Shown in pieces: positions 27,883 through 37,359 of a stretch of 64,000 nt of DNA. The position numbers and the translations under genes were made by a program. Each line of letters opens with the position of its first letter. Position 1 is the first letter of the stretch. Source of the stretch: Methylorubrum thiocyanatum (lineage in GTDB: Bacteria; Pseudomonadota; Alphaproteobacteria; Rhizobiales; Beijerinckiaceae); contig JACJIB010000004.1 in the NCBI GenBank assembly GCA_014138645.1, positions 372,001 through 436,000 of the forward strand, in the 5' to 3' direction. Below the pieces are notes generated by a model. That model did no database searches. It worked only from the letters and a program-made list of their open reading frames with translations, and was not told where the DNA came from.

Positions 27883-30800
27883 TTGTTTCGAGTCATCTCA
27901 CAGATCATGCGCGCATCGGGACGGCCTCCCCATTCCCATCGTGATCCCTCGCGGCCGAGCCGCGGCGGCGACCGCCTCGACCGGTCGATCGGCGGCATCG
28001 CCCATCGGCTGATGAGCCTGCGCTCCAATCTCGCCCGGCGCATCGCCGGTGCCCCGCCGGCCCCGCCGCGGGCGCTGCCGCACGCGCTTCCGCATCCGGC
28101 CCTGCCGCATCCGGGCGCCGACGGGTTCGACGCGGGCACGGTCCCGAGCTGGCTGGTGCCGCCGGGGACGATGCTCGGCCGTGCGCCGGCCGGGCAGGAA
28201 CCGTGGACGTCCGAGCCGTGGGCGCCTGCGGAGGAGGGGCTGTTCGAGATGCCCGCCCCGGTCCATCCCGGCCAGCACGGCGCCACCCAGGGTCTCGTTC
28301 ATGACGGCCAGCCGGACATGCCGTTCGAGAGCCGCATCGATCCCCGCGCCTCCGGCCCCGGCGTTCTCGTGCGCACCCCGCGCCGCCCGGCGGCGATCGC
28401 GCCGGAGACCGGCACGGTCGCGCACGCCCTGCCCGTGTCCCAGCCCGCCCCGGGCGGGTCCTACGGCGTGCCGCAGGCGCCGCTGCCCGAGGCGGTGCGC
28501 TTCACCCGCACCCCCGACACCGTTCTGATGGAGCGCCGCCGCCAGGCGCTGGAGGCCGAGCGCGAGGCGCAGGCCCGAGCCCAGGCCCTGCTCGACGCCC
28601 AGGCCGCCGCCGAGGCCGCGGCTTTGGAGGCGCAGCGGGCCCGCGAGGCGGCGGAGCACGAGGCCGCCGAGCGCGCGGCGCAGCTCGCCGCCGAGGAGGC
28701 CGAGGCCGCCCGGCTGCGCGCCGAGCAGGCCGTCTCGGAGGTGCCGAGCTGGCGCCGCCCGTTCGTGCCGCCGCCGGGCGTGAGCTTCTTCCGCACTCCC
28801 GACCGCCGCCCGAAGCCCGTCGTTCCGATGCAAGGGAGTGGGCAAGGGGCTGGGCAAGGGACTGGGCCGGGGGCTGGGCAAGGGGGCATACAAGAGGCCG
28901 GCGCCGTGCCGCAGCCCATGCCTGAGCCCGTGATCGAGGCACCGCGGATCGAGGCGCCGCGCGCCGAGGCCGAATCGGCCACGGCCTTCGCCTCGCTGTA
29001 TGCGCCCTTCATTCCCCCGGTCCCGGCCGAGCCGTCCGACTGGTCGGACGTGCCGGACTGGTCGGCGCTGCACGGCTGGTTCGGCCCGGCCGAGGCGATG
29101 GTCGAGGTCGCCGAGACGGTCGCGCCTGCCGCCCCGCGTCCGGTGCTGAACGCCATGGCCGCCCGCGCCGCGATCCGCTCGGCCCGCTCGGCCCTCGCCG
29201 AGGCCGCGCCCATCCTCCCCGTCCTGCCGCACGCCGTGGCGCCCGCTCCGGTCGCCGCCGCGGCGCCGGTGCCCTTCGCCGCGCCGCCGGTCGCGGTACA
29301 GCCGGCTCCCGCTCCGATCGCGATGGCGCCGCAGATCCCCTCCCCTGCCCCGCAGGCGGCGGCGCCGCTGACGATCGCGGCGCGGCCGGTCCTGCTGCGC
29401 ACCAAGCCCGGCAGCGAGAGCGAGGAGCCGGCCGCCGAGGTCGTGCCGGCATTCGTCACCGAGACGTTCGAGGAGAGCGCTCAGGAGGCCGCTCCCGAGA
29501 TCGCCCCGGAGACCGCCTACGCGTTCGAGGAAGGCGCCGCGGAGTCCGTGGCCGCCGTCGAGCCCGCCCCTGAGAACCGTCCGCGGGCGATCCTGCCCGA
29601 GCGGCCGATGCTGATCCCCGCCGGCCGCCATCTGGAGGCATCCTTCGTCGGCAACGCCGATTACGAACTGCCCTCGCTCGAACTGCTGGCCGAGCCGCCG
29701 GTCGGCGATGGCGAGGAGGTCGATGCGGACGAATTGGAGCAGAACGCCCTCAACCTCCAGCAGACCGTCCAAGACTTCGGCGTGCGCGGCGACATCCTGG
29801 CCGTGCGCCCCGGTCCCGTCGTCACCCTCTACGAATTGGAGCCGGCCCCCGGCACCAAGTCCTCCCGCGTCATCGGCCTGTCGGACGACATCGCCCGCTC
29901 GATGTCCGCCGTCTCCGCCCGCGTTGCCGTGGTGCCGGGCCGCAACGTGATCGGCATCGAGCTGCCGAACCCGGTGCGCGAGACCGTGTACCTGCGCGAA
30001 CTCCTGGCCTCGGTCGATTTCGTCGAGACCAAGCACAAGCTCGCCCTGTGCCTCGGCAAGAACATCGGCGGCGAACCGATCATCGCCGATCTGGCCCGCA
30101 TGCCCCACCTGCTGGTGGCCGGCACCACCGGCTCGGGCAAGTCGGTGGCCATCAACACCATGATCCTGTCGCTGCTCTACCGGCTGAAGCCGGAGGAGTG
30201 CCGCCTGATCATGGTCGATCCCAAGATGCTGGAGCTGTCGGTCTACGACGGCATCCCGCACCTGCTCTCCCCCGTCGTCATCGACCCGAAGAAGGCGGTC
30301 ATCGCCCTCAAATGGGCCGTGCGCGAGATGGAGGAGCGCTACAAGAAGATGTCGAAGATCAGCGTGCGCAACATCGACGGGTACAATGCCCGGATGAAGG
30401 AGGCGCGCGAGCGGGGCGAGATCATCACCCGCACGGTCCAGACCGGGTTCGACCGCACCACCGGCGAGGCGGTGTTCGAAGAGCAGGAGATGGACCTCTC
30501 GGCGCTCCCCTACATCGTCATCGTGGTCGACGAGATGGCCGACCTGATGATGGTGGCGGGCAAGGACATTGAGGGGGCGATCCAGCGCCTCGCGCAGATG
30601 GCGCGTGCGGCGGGCATCCACCTGATCATGGCGACGCAGCGTCCCTCGGTCGATGTGATCACCGGCACGATCAAGGCGAACTTCCCGACCCGGATCTCCT
30701 TCCAGGTGACGAGCAAGATCGACTCGCGCACGATCCTGGGCGAGATGGGTGCGGAGCAGTTGCTGGGCCAAGGCGACATGCTGTTCATGGCCGGCGGCGG

Positions 30801-31281
30801 GCGCACCACCCGCGTGCACGGACCGTTCTGCTCGGATTCCGAGGTCGAGACGGTGGTGGCCCACCTCAAGGCGCAAGGCCGGCCCTCCTATCTGGAGGCG
30901 GTCACGGCCGACGACGGCTCCTCCGACCAGCCGGAGAAGCCGGCCAAGGGTTCCCGCGCCGCGGCCAAGGCCGAGAAGGACGACTTCGCCGAGGCCGAGG
31001 AGGCCGACGCCCCGGTCTTCGACATCGGCGCCTTCGCGGCGACCGCGGGCGCCGAGGGGGGCGAGCTCTACGAGCAGGCCATCGCCGTGGTCCTGCGCGA
31101 CCGCAAGGCCTCGACGAGCTACATCCAGCGCCGCCTGCAGATCGGCTACAACCGCGCCGCCTCGATCATGGAGCGGATGGAGATCGAGGGCATCGTCGGG
31201 CCGGCCAACCATGCGGGCAAGCGCGAGATCCTGGTCGAGGGTCTCGCGGGCGCCCCGTCCGGCGGCTACGACGACGAGTGA
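27883..31281 (+). CDS. ftsK: FtsK/SpoIIIE DNA translocase lacking membrane helices
   Basis: The C-terminal half is a complete FtsK motor: the alpha domain from about residue 620, Walker [15 protein letters not shown] (about 745), Walker [16 protein letters not shown], the [20 protein letters not shown] loop and a C-terminal gamma winged helix ([30 protein letters not shown]) for KOPS-type sequence reading. The first 600 residues have no hydrophobic segment long enough for a membrane helix. They are Pro/Ala-rich, with an Ala/Glu coiled coil (about 210-285) and a GQG repeat. A TTG at 27883 has AGGAG 7 nt upstream; the ATG at 27907 lacks one. It heads the ftsK-lolA-xth order. Confidence 0.94.
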   Translation: MFRVISQIMRASGRPPHSHRDPSRPSRGGDRLDRSIGGIAHRLMSLRSNLARRIAGAPPAPPRALPHALPHPALPHPGADGFDAGTVPSWLVPPGTMLGRAPAGQEPWTSEPWAPAEEGLFEMPAPVHPGQHGATQGLVHDGQPDMPFESRIDPRASGPGVLVRTPRRPAAIAPETGTVAHALPVSQPAPGGSYGVPQAPLPEAVRFTRTPDTVLMERRRQALEAEREAQARAQALLDAQAAAEAAALEAQRAREAAEHEAAERAAQLAAEEAEAARLRAEQAVSEVPSWRRPFVPPPGVSFFRTPDRRPKPVVPMQGSGQGAGQGTGPGAGQGGIQEAGAVPQPMPEPVIEAPRIEAPRAEAESATAFASLYAPFIPPVPAEPSDWSDVPDWSALHGWFGPAEAMVEVAETVAPAAPRPVLNAMAARAAIRSARSALAEAAPILPVLPHAVAPAPVAAAAPVPFAAPPVAVQPAPAPIAMAPQIPSPAPQAAAPLTIAARPVLLRTKPGSESEEPAAEVVPAFVTETFEESAQEAAPEIAPETAYAFEEGAAESVAAVEPAPENRPRAILPERPMLIPAGRHLEASFVGNADYELPSLELLAEPPVGDGEEVDADELEQNALNLQQTVQDFGVRGDILAVRPGPVVTLYELEPAPGTKSSRVIGLSDDIARSMSAVSARVAVVPGRNVIGIELPNPVRETVYLRELLASVDFVETKHKLALCLGKNIGGEPIIADLARMPHLLVAGTTGSGKSVAINTMILSLLYRLKPEECRLIMVDPKMLELSVYDGIPHLLSPVVIDPKKAVIALKWAVREMEERYKKMSKISVRNIDGYNARMKEARERGEIITRTVQTGFDRTTGEAVFEEQEMDLSALPYIVIVVDEMADLMMVAGKDIEGAIQRLAQMARAAGIHLIMATQRPSVDVITGTIKANFPTRISFQVTSKIDSRTILGEMGAEQLLGQGDMLFMAGGGRTTRVHGPFCSDSEVETVVAHLKAQGRPSYLEAVTADDGSSDQPEKPAKGSRAAAKAEKDDFAEAEEADAPVFDIGAFAATAGAEGGELYEQAIAVVLRDRKASTSYIQRRLQIGYNRAASIMERMEIEGIVGPANHAGKREILVEGLAGAPSGGYDDE

Positions 31282-31426
31282 TCCAGATCCGGCCCCCGTC
31301 GCATATTCGCCACAGGGGCCGGCTCTACCCGCGAACACGACATCCGACGCGCCGCCGTGCCGGTGCGTCCGCCCCCGGGACGACCCGCGCCCCGCGCGCC
31401 CGTAAGCTTTCGGAGATGCCCACACG

Positions 31427-32371
31427 ATGACTGGCCGACGCCTCTCCCTCGCCGCCGGTCCGCTGCTCGTCGCCGCGCTGGCGCTCCAGCCTCTCCCGGC
31501 GGAGGCCCAGGTCTCGTCCTTCCTCGACGGCCTGTTCGGCCGCAAGGAGGAGCCGGCGCCCCCGCCCCCCGCCCCTGAGCCGGAGGCTGCCCCGGCCCCG
31601 GCCAAGAAGGCGGCGCAGAAGCCCGGCAAGGCGACGGACAAGGCGGCGGAGAAGGGCTCGGACAAACCGGCCGAGAAGACCGGCAGCCTCAAGGCGGCGG
31701 CCAAGCCCGGCGCGGCGACGCCGGCGACACCTGCGGCGAGTTCCGGCACGCGGGTCGCGGCGGTGGGCGCGCCCAATCTCGGCGCCTCGCTGCAGGACGC
31801 CGACCCGGCCACCGTGGTGGCGGCGGCCAATGCCTATTTCAACGGCTTCCAGACGCTGACCGGCGGGTTCATCCAGATCGGCGCCGACGGGCGGCGCATC
31901 GGCGGCAAGCTCACACTGGCCAAGCCTGGGCGCCTGCGCTTCGAGTACGACCAGCCCTCCCCGCTCGAAGTCGTGGCCGACGGCACCTCGGTGGCGGTGC
32001 GCGACCGCAAGCTCGGCACGCAGGATCTCTACTTCATCTCGCAGACACCGCTGAAATTCCTGCTGCGCGACAAGATCGACCTCGCCCGCGACCTGACCGT
32101 GACCGAGGTCACCAACGATCCGGGCGGCGTGCGCATCGCCCTGGAGGACCGCTCGACGCTCGGCGGCACCTCGAAGATCCAGCTCTTCTTCGACGGCGAG
32201 CTGAAGACCCTGTCGCAGTGGCGGATCACCGATCCGCAGGGCTACCTCACCACCGTGCAGCTCTCGAACCTGCAGAAGGGCAAGGCGGTCGATGGGTCGC
32301 TGTTCTTCATCAATTACGGCCGCTCCGAGGACAAGGCGATGCAGCGGCAGATCGACGGGCAGAATCCCTGA
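31427..32371 (+). CDS. lolA: LolA-family outer-membrane lipoprotein carrier protein
   Basis: LolA carries lipoproteins across the periplasm. The 314-residue protein has a signal peptide (MTGRRLSLAAGPLLVAALALQPLPAEA) and a Pro/Ala/Lys-rich linker at about residues 35-105. The LolA domain proper follows (AANAYFNGFQTLTGGFIQIGADGR, GRLRFEYDQPSPLEVVADG, LGTQDLYFISQTPLKFLL). It is much longer than Escherichia coli LolA (about 200) because of the linker. Its position behind ftsK is conserved in alphaproteobacteria. An AT-rich 166-bp gap separates it from the next gene. Confidence 0.92.
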   Translation: MTGRRLSLAAGPLLVAALALQPLPAEAQVSSFLDGLFGRKEEPAPPPPAPEPEAAPAPAKKAAQKPGKATDKAAEKGSDKPAEKTGSLKAAAKPGAATPATPAASSGTRVAAVGAPNLGASLQDADPATVVAAANAYFNGFQTLTGGFIQIGADGRRIGGKLTLAKPGRLRFEYDQPSPLEVVADGTSVAVRDRKLGTQDLYFISQTPLKFLLRDKIDLARDLTVTEVTNDPGGVRIALEDRSTLGGTSKIQLFFDGELKTLSQWRITDPQGYLTTVQLSNLQKGKAVDGSLFFINYGRSEDKAMQRQIDGQNP

Positions 32372-32537
32372 GGCATGGAGCCGGACTGCGGAAGACAACA
32401 TGGATTGATTTCCGCCCCGAGCCGTCAGATCTCTTCACAGCATCCTATGTTATGGCCGGCAATATTCTTGGAATAACTTCGCGAATACGATTGCCCGAGG
32501 GCGCGTTTTAAGGATCCGTTGAGGAAGCGGCGGCCCA

Positions 32538-34262
32538 ATGGAGGGGCCGCCCACGCGGGGTGGTCTTAACGGAACGCTGTCCGGCCGCATGTCCGCCCTC
32601 GCCGCCCCGTCGCCTCCGGCCACCCCGTCGTTCGCGGCGGCGCTGGCCGAGATGGCCGTCCCGCTTCTCCTGCTCGACGCCGCCGGCACGATCACCTTCG
32701 CCAACGCCTGTGCGGCGGCGCTGCTCGCCTGCCCCGCGCCGGCCGGCCTTCCCCTCCCCGCTCTGCTGGCGGCCTGCGGTGCCGCGGAGCCGGAGGGCGG
32801 TATCCTTCCGGAGGCGCTGCGCGCCGCGTGGCCTGTCCGGTCGCGCCTCACCCTCGGCGACCGCCTCGTGGAGGCCGCGCTGGCGCCGCTCTCGTCCGGC
32901 GGCTTCGCCCTCACCTTCGAAGACGTGACCGAGCTGCTGCGCGGCGCGGCTCTGGCGCGGCAGGAGCCGCTCACCGGCCTGTGCAACCGCGTCGGCCTGC
33001 ACGACCGCCTCGACGCGGCGCTGGCCGAAGCGGCTCACTCGGACGCGCCCCTCGCGGTGCTGATGCTCGACCTCGACCGGTTCAAGGCGGTCAACGACAC
33101 CCTCGGCCACCCGGTCGGCGACGCGCTCCTGCGCAAGGTCGCCGAGCGCCTGCGCAAGGCCACCCGCAGCGGGGACGTCGTGGCGCGGCTCGGCGGCGAC
33201 GAGTTCGCCATCATCCAAGGCGGCCCCTCCTCCGGCGCCGAGCAGCCGCAGGCGGCCGAAGCCCTGGCGCGCCGCCTCGTCGATCTCGTCGGGCGCACCT
33301 ACGTCGTCGACGGCCACATGCTCAATGTCGGCGTCAGCGTCGGCGTCGCGCTCAGTCCCGCCGACGGGCGCAACGCCGACGACCTCCTGAAGCATGCCGA
33401 CCTCGCCCTCTACCGGGCCAAGGCCGAGGGCCGGGGCACCTACCGCTTCTTCGAGCCGGCGATGAACGCGCAGATGCAGGCGCGCCGCAGCCTGGAGATC
33501 GACCTGCGCCGGGCGCTCGCCCTCAAGCAGTTCGACCTCGCCTTCCAGCCGCAGATCCAGCTCGAAACGGGGCAGGTCGTGGGCTTCGAGGCGCTGCTGC
33601 GCTGGAACCATCCCGAGCGCGGCCCGGTCTCGCCCGCCCTGTTCATTCCGCTGGCCGAGGAGATCGGCCTCATCGTCGGCATCGGCGAATGGGCCCTGCG
33701 CACCGCCTGCCGCGAGGCGGCGGGCTGGACGCAGCCCGCCTCGATCGCCGTGAACCTGTCTCCGGTGCAGTTCCGCGGCGGCCGGCTGGTCGAGACCGTG
33801 ATGCACGTGCTCGCCCAGACCGGCCTCGACCCGGCCCGGCTGGAACTGGAGATCACCGAAGGCGCGCTCTTGGAGAACACGGACAGCGTGCTCGACGTGC
33901 TGAACGGCCTGCGCGCGCTGGGCGTGAAAATCTCGATGGACGATTTCGGCACCGGCTACTCGTCCCTGAGCTACCTGCAGAAATTTCCCTTCGACAAGAT
34001 CAAGATCGACCAATCCTTCGTCCGCGGCATGGAAGGCAATGCCGAGTGCGGGGCGATCGTGCGGGCCATCGCCCGGCTCGGCGCCAGCCTCGGCATGCGC
34101 ACCACCGCGGAAGGGGTCGAGACCGCGACGCAGCTCGACGCCATCCGCGCCGAGGGCTGCACCGAGGTCCAGGGCTACCTGACCGGGCGTCCGATGCCCG
34201 CCGCCCAGGCCGCCGCCCTGCTCATTCCCTCCCCCGCCGCCCTTCCCGCCGACGCCGCCTGA
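32538..34262 (+). CDS. PAS-GGDEF-EAL cyclic di-GMP enzyme
   Basis: The 574-residue protein has a short PAS-like segment (about 35-135), a GGDEF domain and an EAL domain. Cyclase residues look intact: LDLDRFKAVND, the inhibitory RSGD site five residues before GGDEF, and LGGDEFAII. Phosphodiesterase residues look intact too: FEALLRWNHP, the Glu of ELEITEG, SMDDFGTGYSS, KIKIDQSF, TTAEGVET and QGYLTGRPM. Both making and breaking c-di-GMP are possible. No membrane helix is seen. The BLUF gene follows by 17 nt, implying photoregulation. The ATG at 32538 has GAGGAAG upstream; an internal ATG at 32589 is an alternative. Confidence 0.93.
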   Translation: MEGPPTRGGLNGTLSGRMSALAAPSPPATPSFAAALAEMAVPLLLLDAAGTITFANACAAALLACPAPAGLPLPALLAACGAAEPEGGILPEALRAAWPVRSRLTLGDRLVEAALAPLSSGGFALTFEDVTELLRGAALARQEPLTGLCNRVGLHDRLDAALAEAAHSDAPLAVLMLDLDRFKAVNDTLGHPVGDALLRKVAERLRKATRSGDVVARLGGDEFAIIQGGPSSGAEQPQAAEALARRLVDLVGRTYVVDGHMLNVGVSVGVALSPADGRNADDLLKHADLALYRAKAEGRGTYRFFEPAMNAQMQARRSLEIDLRRALALKQFDLAFQPQIQLETGQVVGFEALLRWNHPERGPVSPALFIPLAEEIGLIVGIGEWALRTACREAAGWTQPASIAVNLSPVQFRGGRLVETVMHVLAQTGLDPARLELEITEGALLENTDSVLDVLNGLRALGVKISMDDFGTGYSSLSYLQKFPFDKIKIDQSFVRGMEGNAECGAIVRAIARLGASLGMRTTAEGVETATQLDAIRAEGCTEVQGYLTGRPMPAAQAAALLIPSPAALPADAA

Positions 34263-34279
34263 CGCGCCAGGAGTTTTCC

Positions 34280-34768
34280 GTGAGCCAGCCCGTGCCGACC
34301 CAAGATTCGGGAAACCAAGCCTCGCCGAACAAAGATCTGCGCCGCCTCGTCTATTACAGCCGCAACCGGGTCACCGGCGCGCCCGCGGCGATGGACGAGA
34401 CGATCCGCGGCATCCTCGCCGCGAGCCGCACCAACAACGCCCGCGTCGGCGTCACCGGGGCGCTGATGTTCAACGCCGGCTGCTTCGCGCAGGTGCTAGA
34501 GGGTCCGGGGGCGGAGGTGGAGACCACCTTCGAGCGCATCCAGCAGGACGAGCGCCACGGCGAGGTCTCGCTGCTCGCCTTCGAGGCGGTGGAGAGCCGG
34601 CTCTTCACCGACTGGTCGATGGCCTATGTGGGCGCCTCGCCGACGGATGCGGCCCGCTACGGCGACATGGCCGGCGAGAGCGGCTTCGATCTCTCCCGGA
34701 TGACGGGCGACCGGCTCTGCGCCGTGCTGCACGGCCTCGCCCTGGAGGAGGAGGCCGCCGCGGCGTGA
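34280..34768 (+). CDS. BLUF-domain blue-light photoreceptor
   Basis: This 162-residue protein has one BLUF domain binding FAD. The photocycle residues are present: Tyr25 in RLVYYSRN, Asn53 in RTNNARVGVTGAL, Gln71 in GCFAQVLEGP, and Trp112-Met114 in LFTDWSMAYVG. About 40 residues follow, predicted helical (LSRMTGDRLCAVLHGLALEEEA), where short BLUF proteins contact partners. There is no output domain, so it must signal through another protein; the GGDEF-EAL enzyme 17 nt upstream is the obvious candidate. The GTG at 34280 has CAGGAG just upstream; no ATG fits. Confidence 0.93.
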   Translation: MSQPVPTQDSGNQASPNKDLRRLVYYSRNRVTGAPAAMDETIRGILAASRTNNARVGVTGALMFNAGCFAQVLEGPGAEVETTFERIQQDERHGEVSLLAFEAVESRLFTDWSMAYVGASPTDAARYGDMAGESGFDLSRMTGDRLCAVLHGLALEEEAAAA

Positions 34769-34838
34769 CGGTTTTACGAGGCGCGCGGGTTGGGCTAACG
34801 GGGCGGCATCCCTCGCCCCGCTTCGCAGGCTTCTCCCG

Positions 34839-35648
34839 TTGCGCCTCACCGTCACGACCTGGAACATCAACTCGGTGCGCCTGCGCATCGAGTCCGTGCT
34901 GCGCTTCCTGCGCGAAGAACAGCCCGACGTGCTCTGCCTGCAGGAGACCAAGTGCCCGGACGAGCTGTTCCCGCTCAAGGCGTTCAAGGGCTCGGGCTAC
35001 GAGAACATCGTCTTCGCCGGGCAGAAGGGCTATAACGGCGTCGCGATCGTCTCGCGCTTTCCCCTGCTCACCCGCGACGTGATGCGCTTCTGCGAGCGGG
35101 CGGATGCGCGCCACATCTCGGCGGTGCTCGGGCCCGAGGCGGGGCCGGCGGCGGGGATCGTGCTGCACGACTTCTACGTGCCGGCTGGCGGCGACGTGCC
35201 CCACCGCGACCTCAACCCGAAATTCGCGCACAAGCTCGACTTCCTGTCCGAGCTGCGCGCCTGGGGCGGGCGGCGCGTCTCCGGTCCGGCGATCCTGGTG
35301 GGCGACCTCAACGTCGCGCCGCTGGAGCACGACGTCTGGTCGCACAAGCAGCTCCTCGACGTGGTGAGCCACACCCCCGTCGAGACCGAGGCGCTGGAGA
35401 CCCTGCGCGGCGAGGCCGGCTGGATCGACGCGGCCCGGCTCCTCACCCCGGAGCCCGAGAAGATCTACACGTGGTGGAGCTACCGCTCGCCGAACTGGGA
35501 GCTGGCCAACAAGGGCCGGCGGCTCGACCATGCCTGGGTCTCGCCGGACCTCGCCGGCACGGTGCGCAAGGTCGCGGTGTTCCGCGCGGCGCGCGGCTGG
35601 GAGAAGCCGTCCGACCACGTGCCGGTCACGCTGTCGCTGGAACTCTAG
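34839..35648 (+). CDS. xthA: Exodeoxyribonuclease III
   Basis: This 269-residue Mg-dependent AP endonuclease/3'-exonuclease acts in base excision repair. Motifs are LTVTTWNINSVRLR, DVLCLQETK (metal-binding Glu), GDLNVAP (Asp-Leu-Asn), WSYRS and RRLDHAWVSPD, with the catalytic His in the terminal SDHVPV. It starts with TTG at 34839, as no ATG or GTG gives the conserved N-terminus. It completes the ftsK-lolA-xth arrangement, with the two light/c-di-GMP genes placed between lolA and itself. Confidence 0.95.
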   Translation: MRLTVTTWNINSVRLRIESVLRFLREEQPDVLCLQETKCPDELFPLKAFKGSGYENIVFAGQKGYNGVAIVSRFPLLTRDVMRFCERADARHISAVLGPEAGPAAGIVLHDFYVPAGGDVPHRDLNPKFAHKLDFLSELRAWGGRRVSGPAILVGDLNVAPLEHDVWSHKQLLDVVSHTPVETEALETLRGEAGWIDAARLLTPEPEKIYTWWSYRSPNWELANKGRRLDHAWVSPDLAGTVRKVAVFRAARGWEKPSDHVPVTLSLEL

Positions 35649-35715
35649 CCGGGGAACGCGGACGCCCCTCCGGGCATTTGGCCTCCAACGGAACCGTCAC
35701 ATGGAGTCCCACCGG

Positions 35716-35829
35716 ATGCGCTCGATCCTGCGCCAGATCCTCGTCGTCTTCCTGCTGCCCAAGGCCATCTCGTACCTGCGTCGCCGCTACGGCGGCGGCC
35801 GCGCCGCGGGTCATCACCGCTCGTACTAA
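35716..35829 (+). CDS. Small basic protein with one hydrophobic segment
   Basis: The 37-residue product has a hydrophobic stretch (SILRQILVVFLLPKAISYL) followed by a strongly basic tail (RRRYGGGRAAGHHRSY). A GGAG element lies 9 nt before the ATG at 35716; an ATG at 35701 in the same frame would add five residues. It is likely to be a membrane-associated peptide. I do not know a function, and it could be non-coding, but composition and ribosome-binding site favour a gene. It follows xthA by 67 nt. Confidence 0.5.
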   Translation: MRSILRQILVVFLLPKAISYLRRRYGGGRAAGHHRSY

Positions 35830-35840
35830 GATCCGGGATT

Positions 35841-35938
35841 CCAAAGGGATCATCCCTTTGGCGGGGCGCCGGGGTGGAACCCCGGCTTCCCGTCAACCAG
35901 GGCTCCGCCCTGGACCTGCGAAAGGACTTGTCCTTTCG
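35841..35938. repeat. Cluster of four hairpins (interspersed repeat type A)
   Basis: Four adjacent dyads are visible: CCAAAGGGAT-CATCCCTTTGG (35841-35861), GCCGGGGT-gga-ACCCCGGC (35868-35886), CCAGGGC-tcc-GCCCTGG (35897-35913) and CGAAAGGAC-tt-GTCCTTTCG (35919-35938). The last two lie inside the coding frame of the amino-acid permease and encode its C-terminal residues. The cluster resembles the one at 18768-18952 in design, though the sequences differ. Confidence 0.65.
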
Positions 35939-37359
35939 AAACCTGAATTGGCCGCCACGCGCCGGCGGCTGTAGCCGAACCAGATCGCCAGCCCAAGGCC
36001 GAGCCAGGCTAGCAGCCGCAGCCACGTATCGCCGGGTAGGCTCACCATCAGGGCGAGGCAGGCGAGGATCCCGAGCACCGGGACGACCGGACCACCGGGC
36101 ACCCTGAAAGGCCGCGCCCGCTCCGGCTCCGTCCGGCGCAGGATCAGCACGCTGGCACAGACGAGAATGAAGGCGAACAGCGTGCCGATGCTGACGAGTT
36201 CGCCCAGGACATCGATCGGCACCAGCGCCGCGACCGCGGCGGTCGCCAGCCCGATCAGCCCCTGCGCGACGAACGGCGTCCGGCTCCGTGCGCCGATGCG
36301 CGAGAAGACATCCGGCAGCATGCGGTCGCGGGCCATGGCGTAGCAGATCCGCGCCTGCCCATAGAGCGCGGTCAGCGCCGCCGTGGTGAGCCCGATCAGG
36401 GCCCCCAGCTTGATCGCCGCCGAGAAACCGGTGAGCCCCGTCACCGCCATCGCCTTGGCGATCGGATCGGCCACGTCGAGCTCGCGATAGGGCACGAGGC
36501 CGGTGAGCACGGCGGCCACCGCCACGTAGAGCGCCGCGGTGACGAGGAGCGAGCCGAGCAGGCCCACCGGCGCGTCCCGCTGCGGGTTGCGGGTCTCGCC
36601 GGCGGCGGTCGAGATCGTCTCGAAGCCGACATAGGCGAAGAACACGACGCCTGCCCCGCGGAAGACCCCACTCCAGCCGAAGGCGCCGAACGCGCCCTCG
36701 TTCGCCGGCACCAGCGGGTGCCAGAGGTCAGGCCGCAGATGCAGGGCGCCGAGACCGAGGAAGGCGAGGATGATCGCCACCTTCAGCACCACCAGCACGG
36801 CATTGGTATGGGCGGCGCCGCGGTTGTCGCGCATCAGCAGCGCGGTGAGCGCCAGCGTGACGAGGGCCGCCGGCAGGTTCACGAGACCGCCCTCCGCCGG
36901 CGCCGCGGCGAGGGCGGCCGGCAGCCGGAAACCGGCATCGGCCATGAGGCTCTGCGCGTAGCCCGACCAGCCGACCGCGATGGTCGCCGCGGCCATGGCG
37001 AATTCGAGCACCAGATCCCAGCCGATGATCCAGGCCGGCAGGGCGCCGAGCGTCGTGTAGGTGTAGGAATAGGTCGAGCCGGCCACGGGGATCATCGCGG
37101 CGAGTTCCGCGTAGCAGAGCGCCACCAGCCCGCTCGCCACCGCACCGAGCACGAAGGAGAGCATCAAGCCCGGCCCGGCGAAGTGGGCCGCCGCCGTGCC
37201 GGTGAGCACGAAGATGCCCGCCCCCACCGTCGCCCCGACGCCGATGCAGACGAGGCTGAACGCCGAGAGGTTCTTGGCCAGCGTCGGCCCGCCCGCAGCG
37301 GCCTCGTCGGCGACGAGGGCGGCGATGGGCTTGCGGGCGCCGAGGGCGGGATGGGGCAT
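35893..37359 (-). CDS. APC-superfamily amino-acid permease (cationic type)
   Basis: This 488-residue transporter has about 12 to 13 membrane helices and APC-family motifs: GVGATVGAGIFVLTGTAAA in helix 1, GSTYSYTYTTLG in helix 3 and FFAYVGFETISTAAGETRNPQRDAPVGLLGS in helices 6-7. It is closest to bacterial CAT/YfnA-like permeases for basic or branched amino acids. The ATG at 37359 is taken from the family start. The last residues (SGFERTSPFAGPGRSPG) are encoded by a hairpin repeat and follow a natural-looking end at RRRVAAN, so the repeat has replaced or extended the original tail. Confidence 0.92.
   Translation of the reverse strand: MPHPALGARKPIAALVADEAAAGGPTLAKNLSAFSLVCIGVGATVGAGIFVLTGTAAAHFAGPGLMLSFVLGAVASGLVALCYAELAAMIPVAGSTYSYTYTTLGALPAWIIGWDLVLEFAMAAATIAVGWSGYAQSLMADAGFRLPAALAAAPAEGGLVNLPAALVTLALTALLMRDNRGAAHTNAVLVVLKVAIILAFLGLGALHLRPDLWHPLVPANEGAFGAFGWSGVFRGAGVVFFAYVGFETISTAAGETRNPQRDAPVGLLGSLLVTAALYVAVAAVLTGLVPYRELDVADPIAKAMAVTGLTGFSAAIKLGALIGLTTAALTALYGQARICYAMARDRMLPDVFSRIGARSRTPFVAQGLIGLATAAVAALVPIDVLGELVSIGTLFAFILVCASVLILRRTEPERARPFRVPGGPVVPVLGILACLALMVSLPGDTWLRLLAWLGLGLAIWFGYSRRRVAANSGFERTSPFAGPGRSPG

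Noticed and set aside
27898..31830. A 1310-codon minus-strand open frame
   Set aside because: It is antisense to ftsK and the start of lolA. It shows low-complexity Arg/Gly/Asp runs only.
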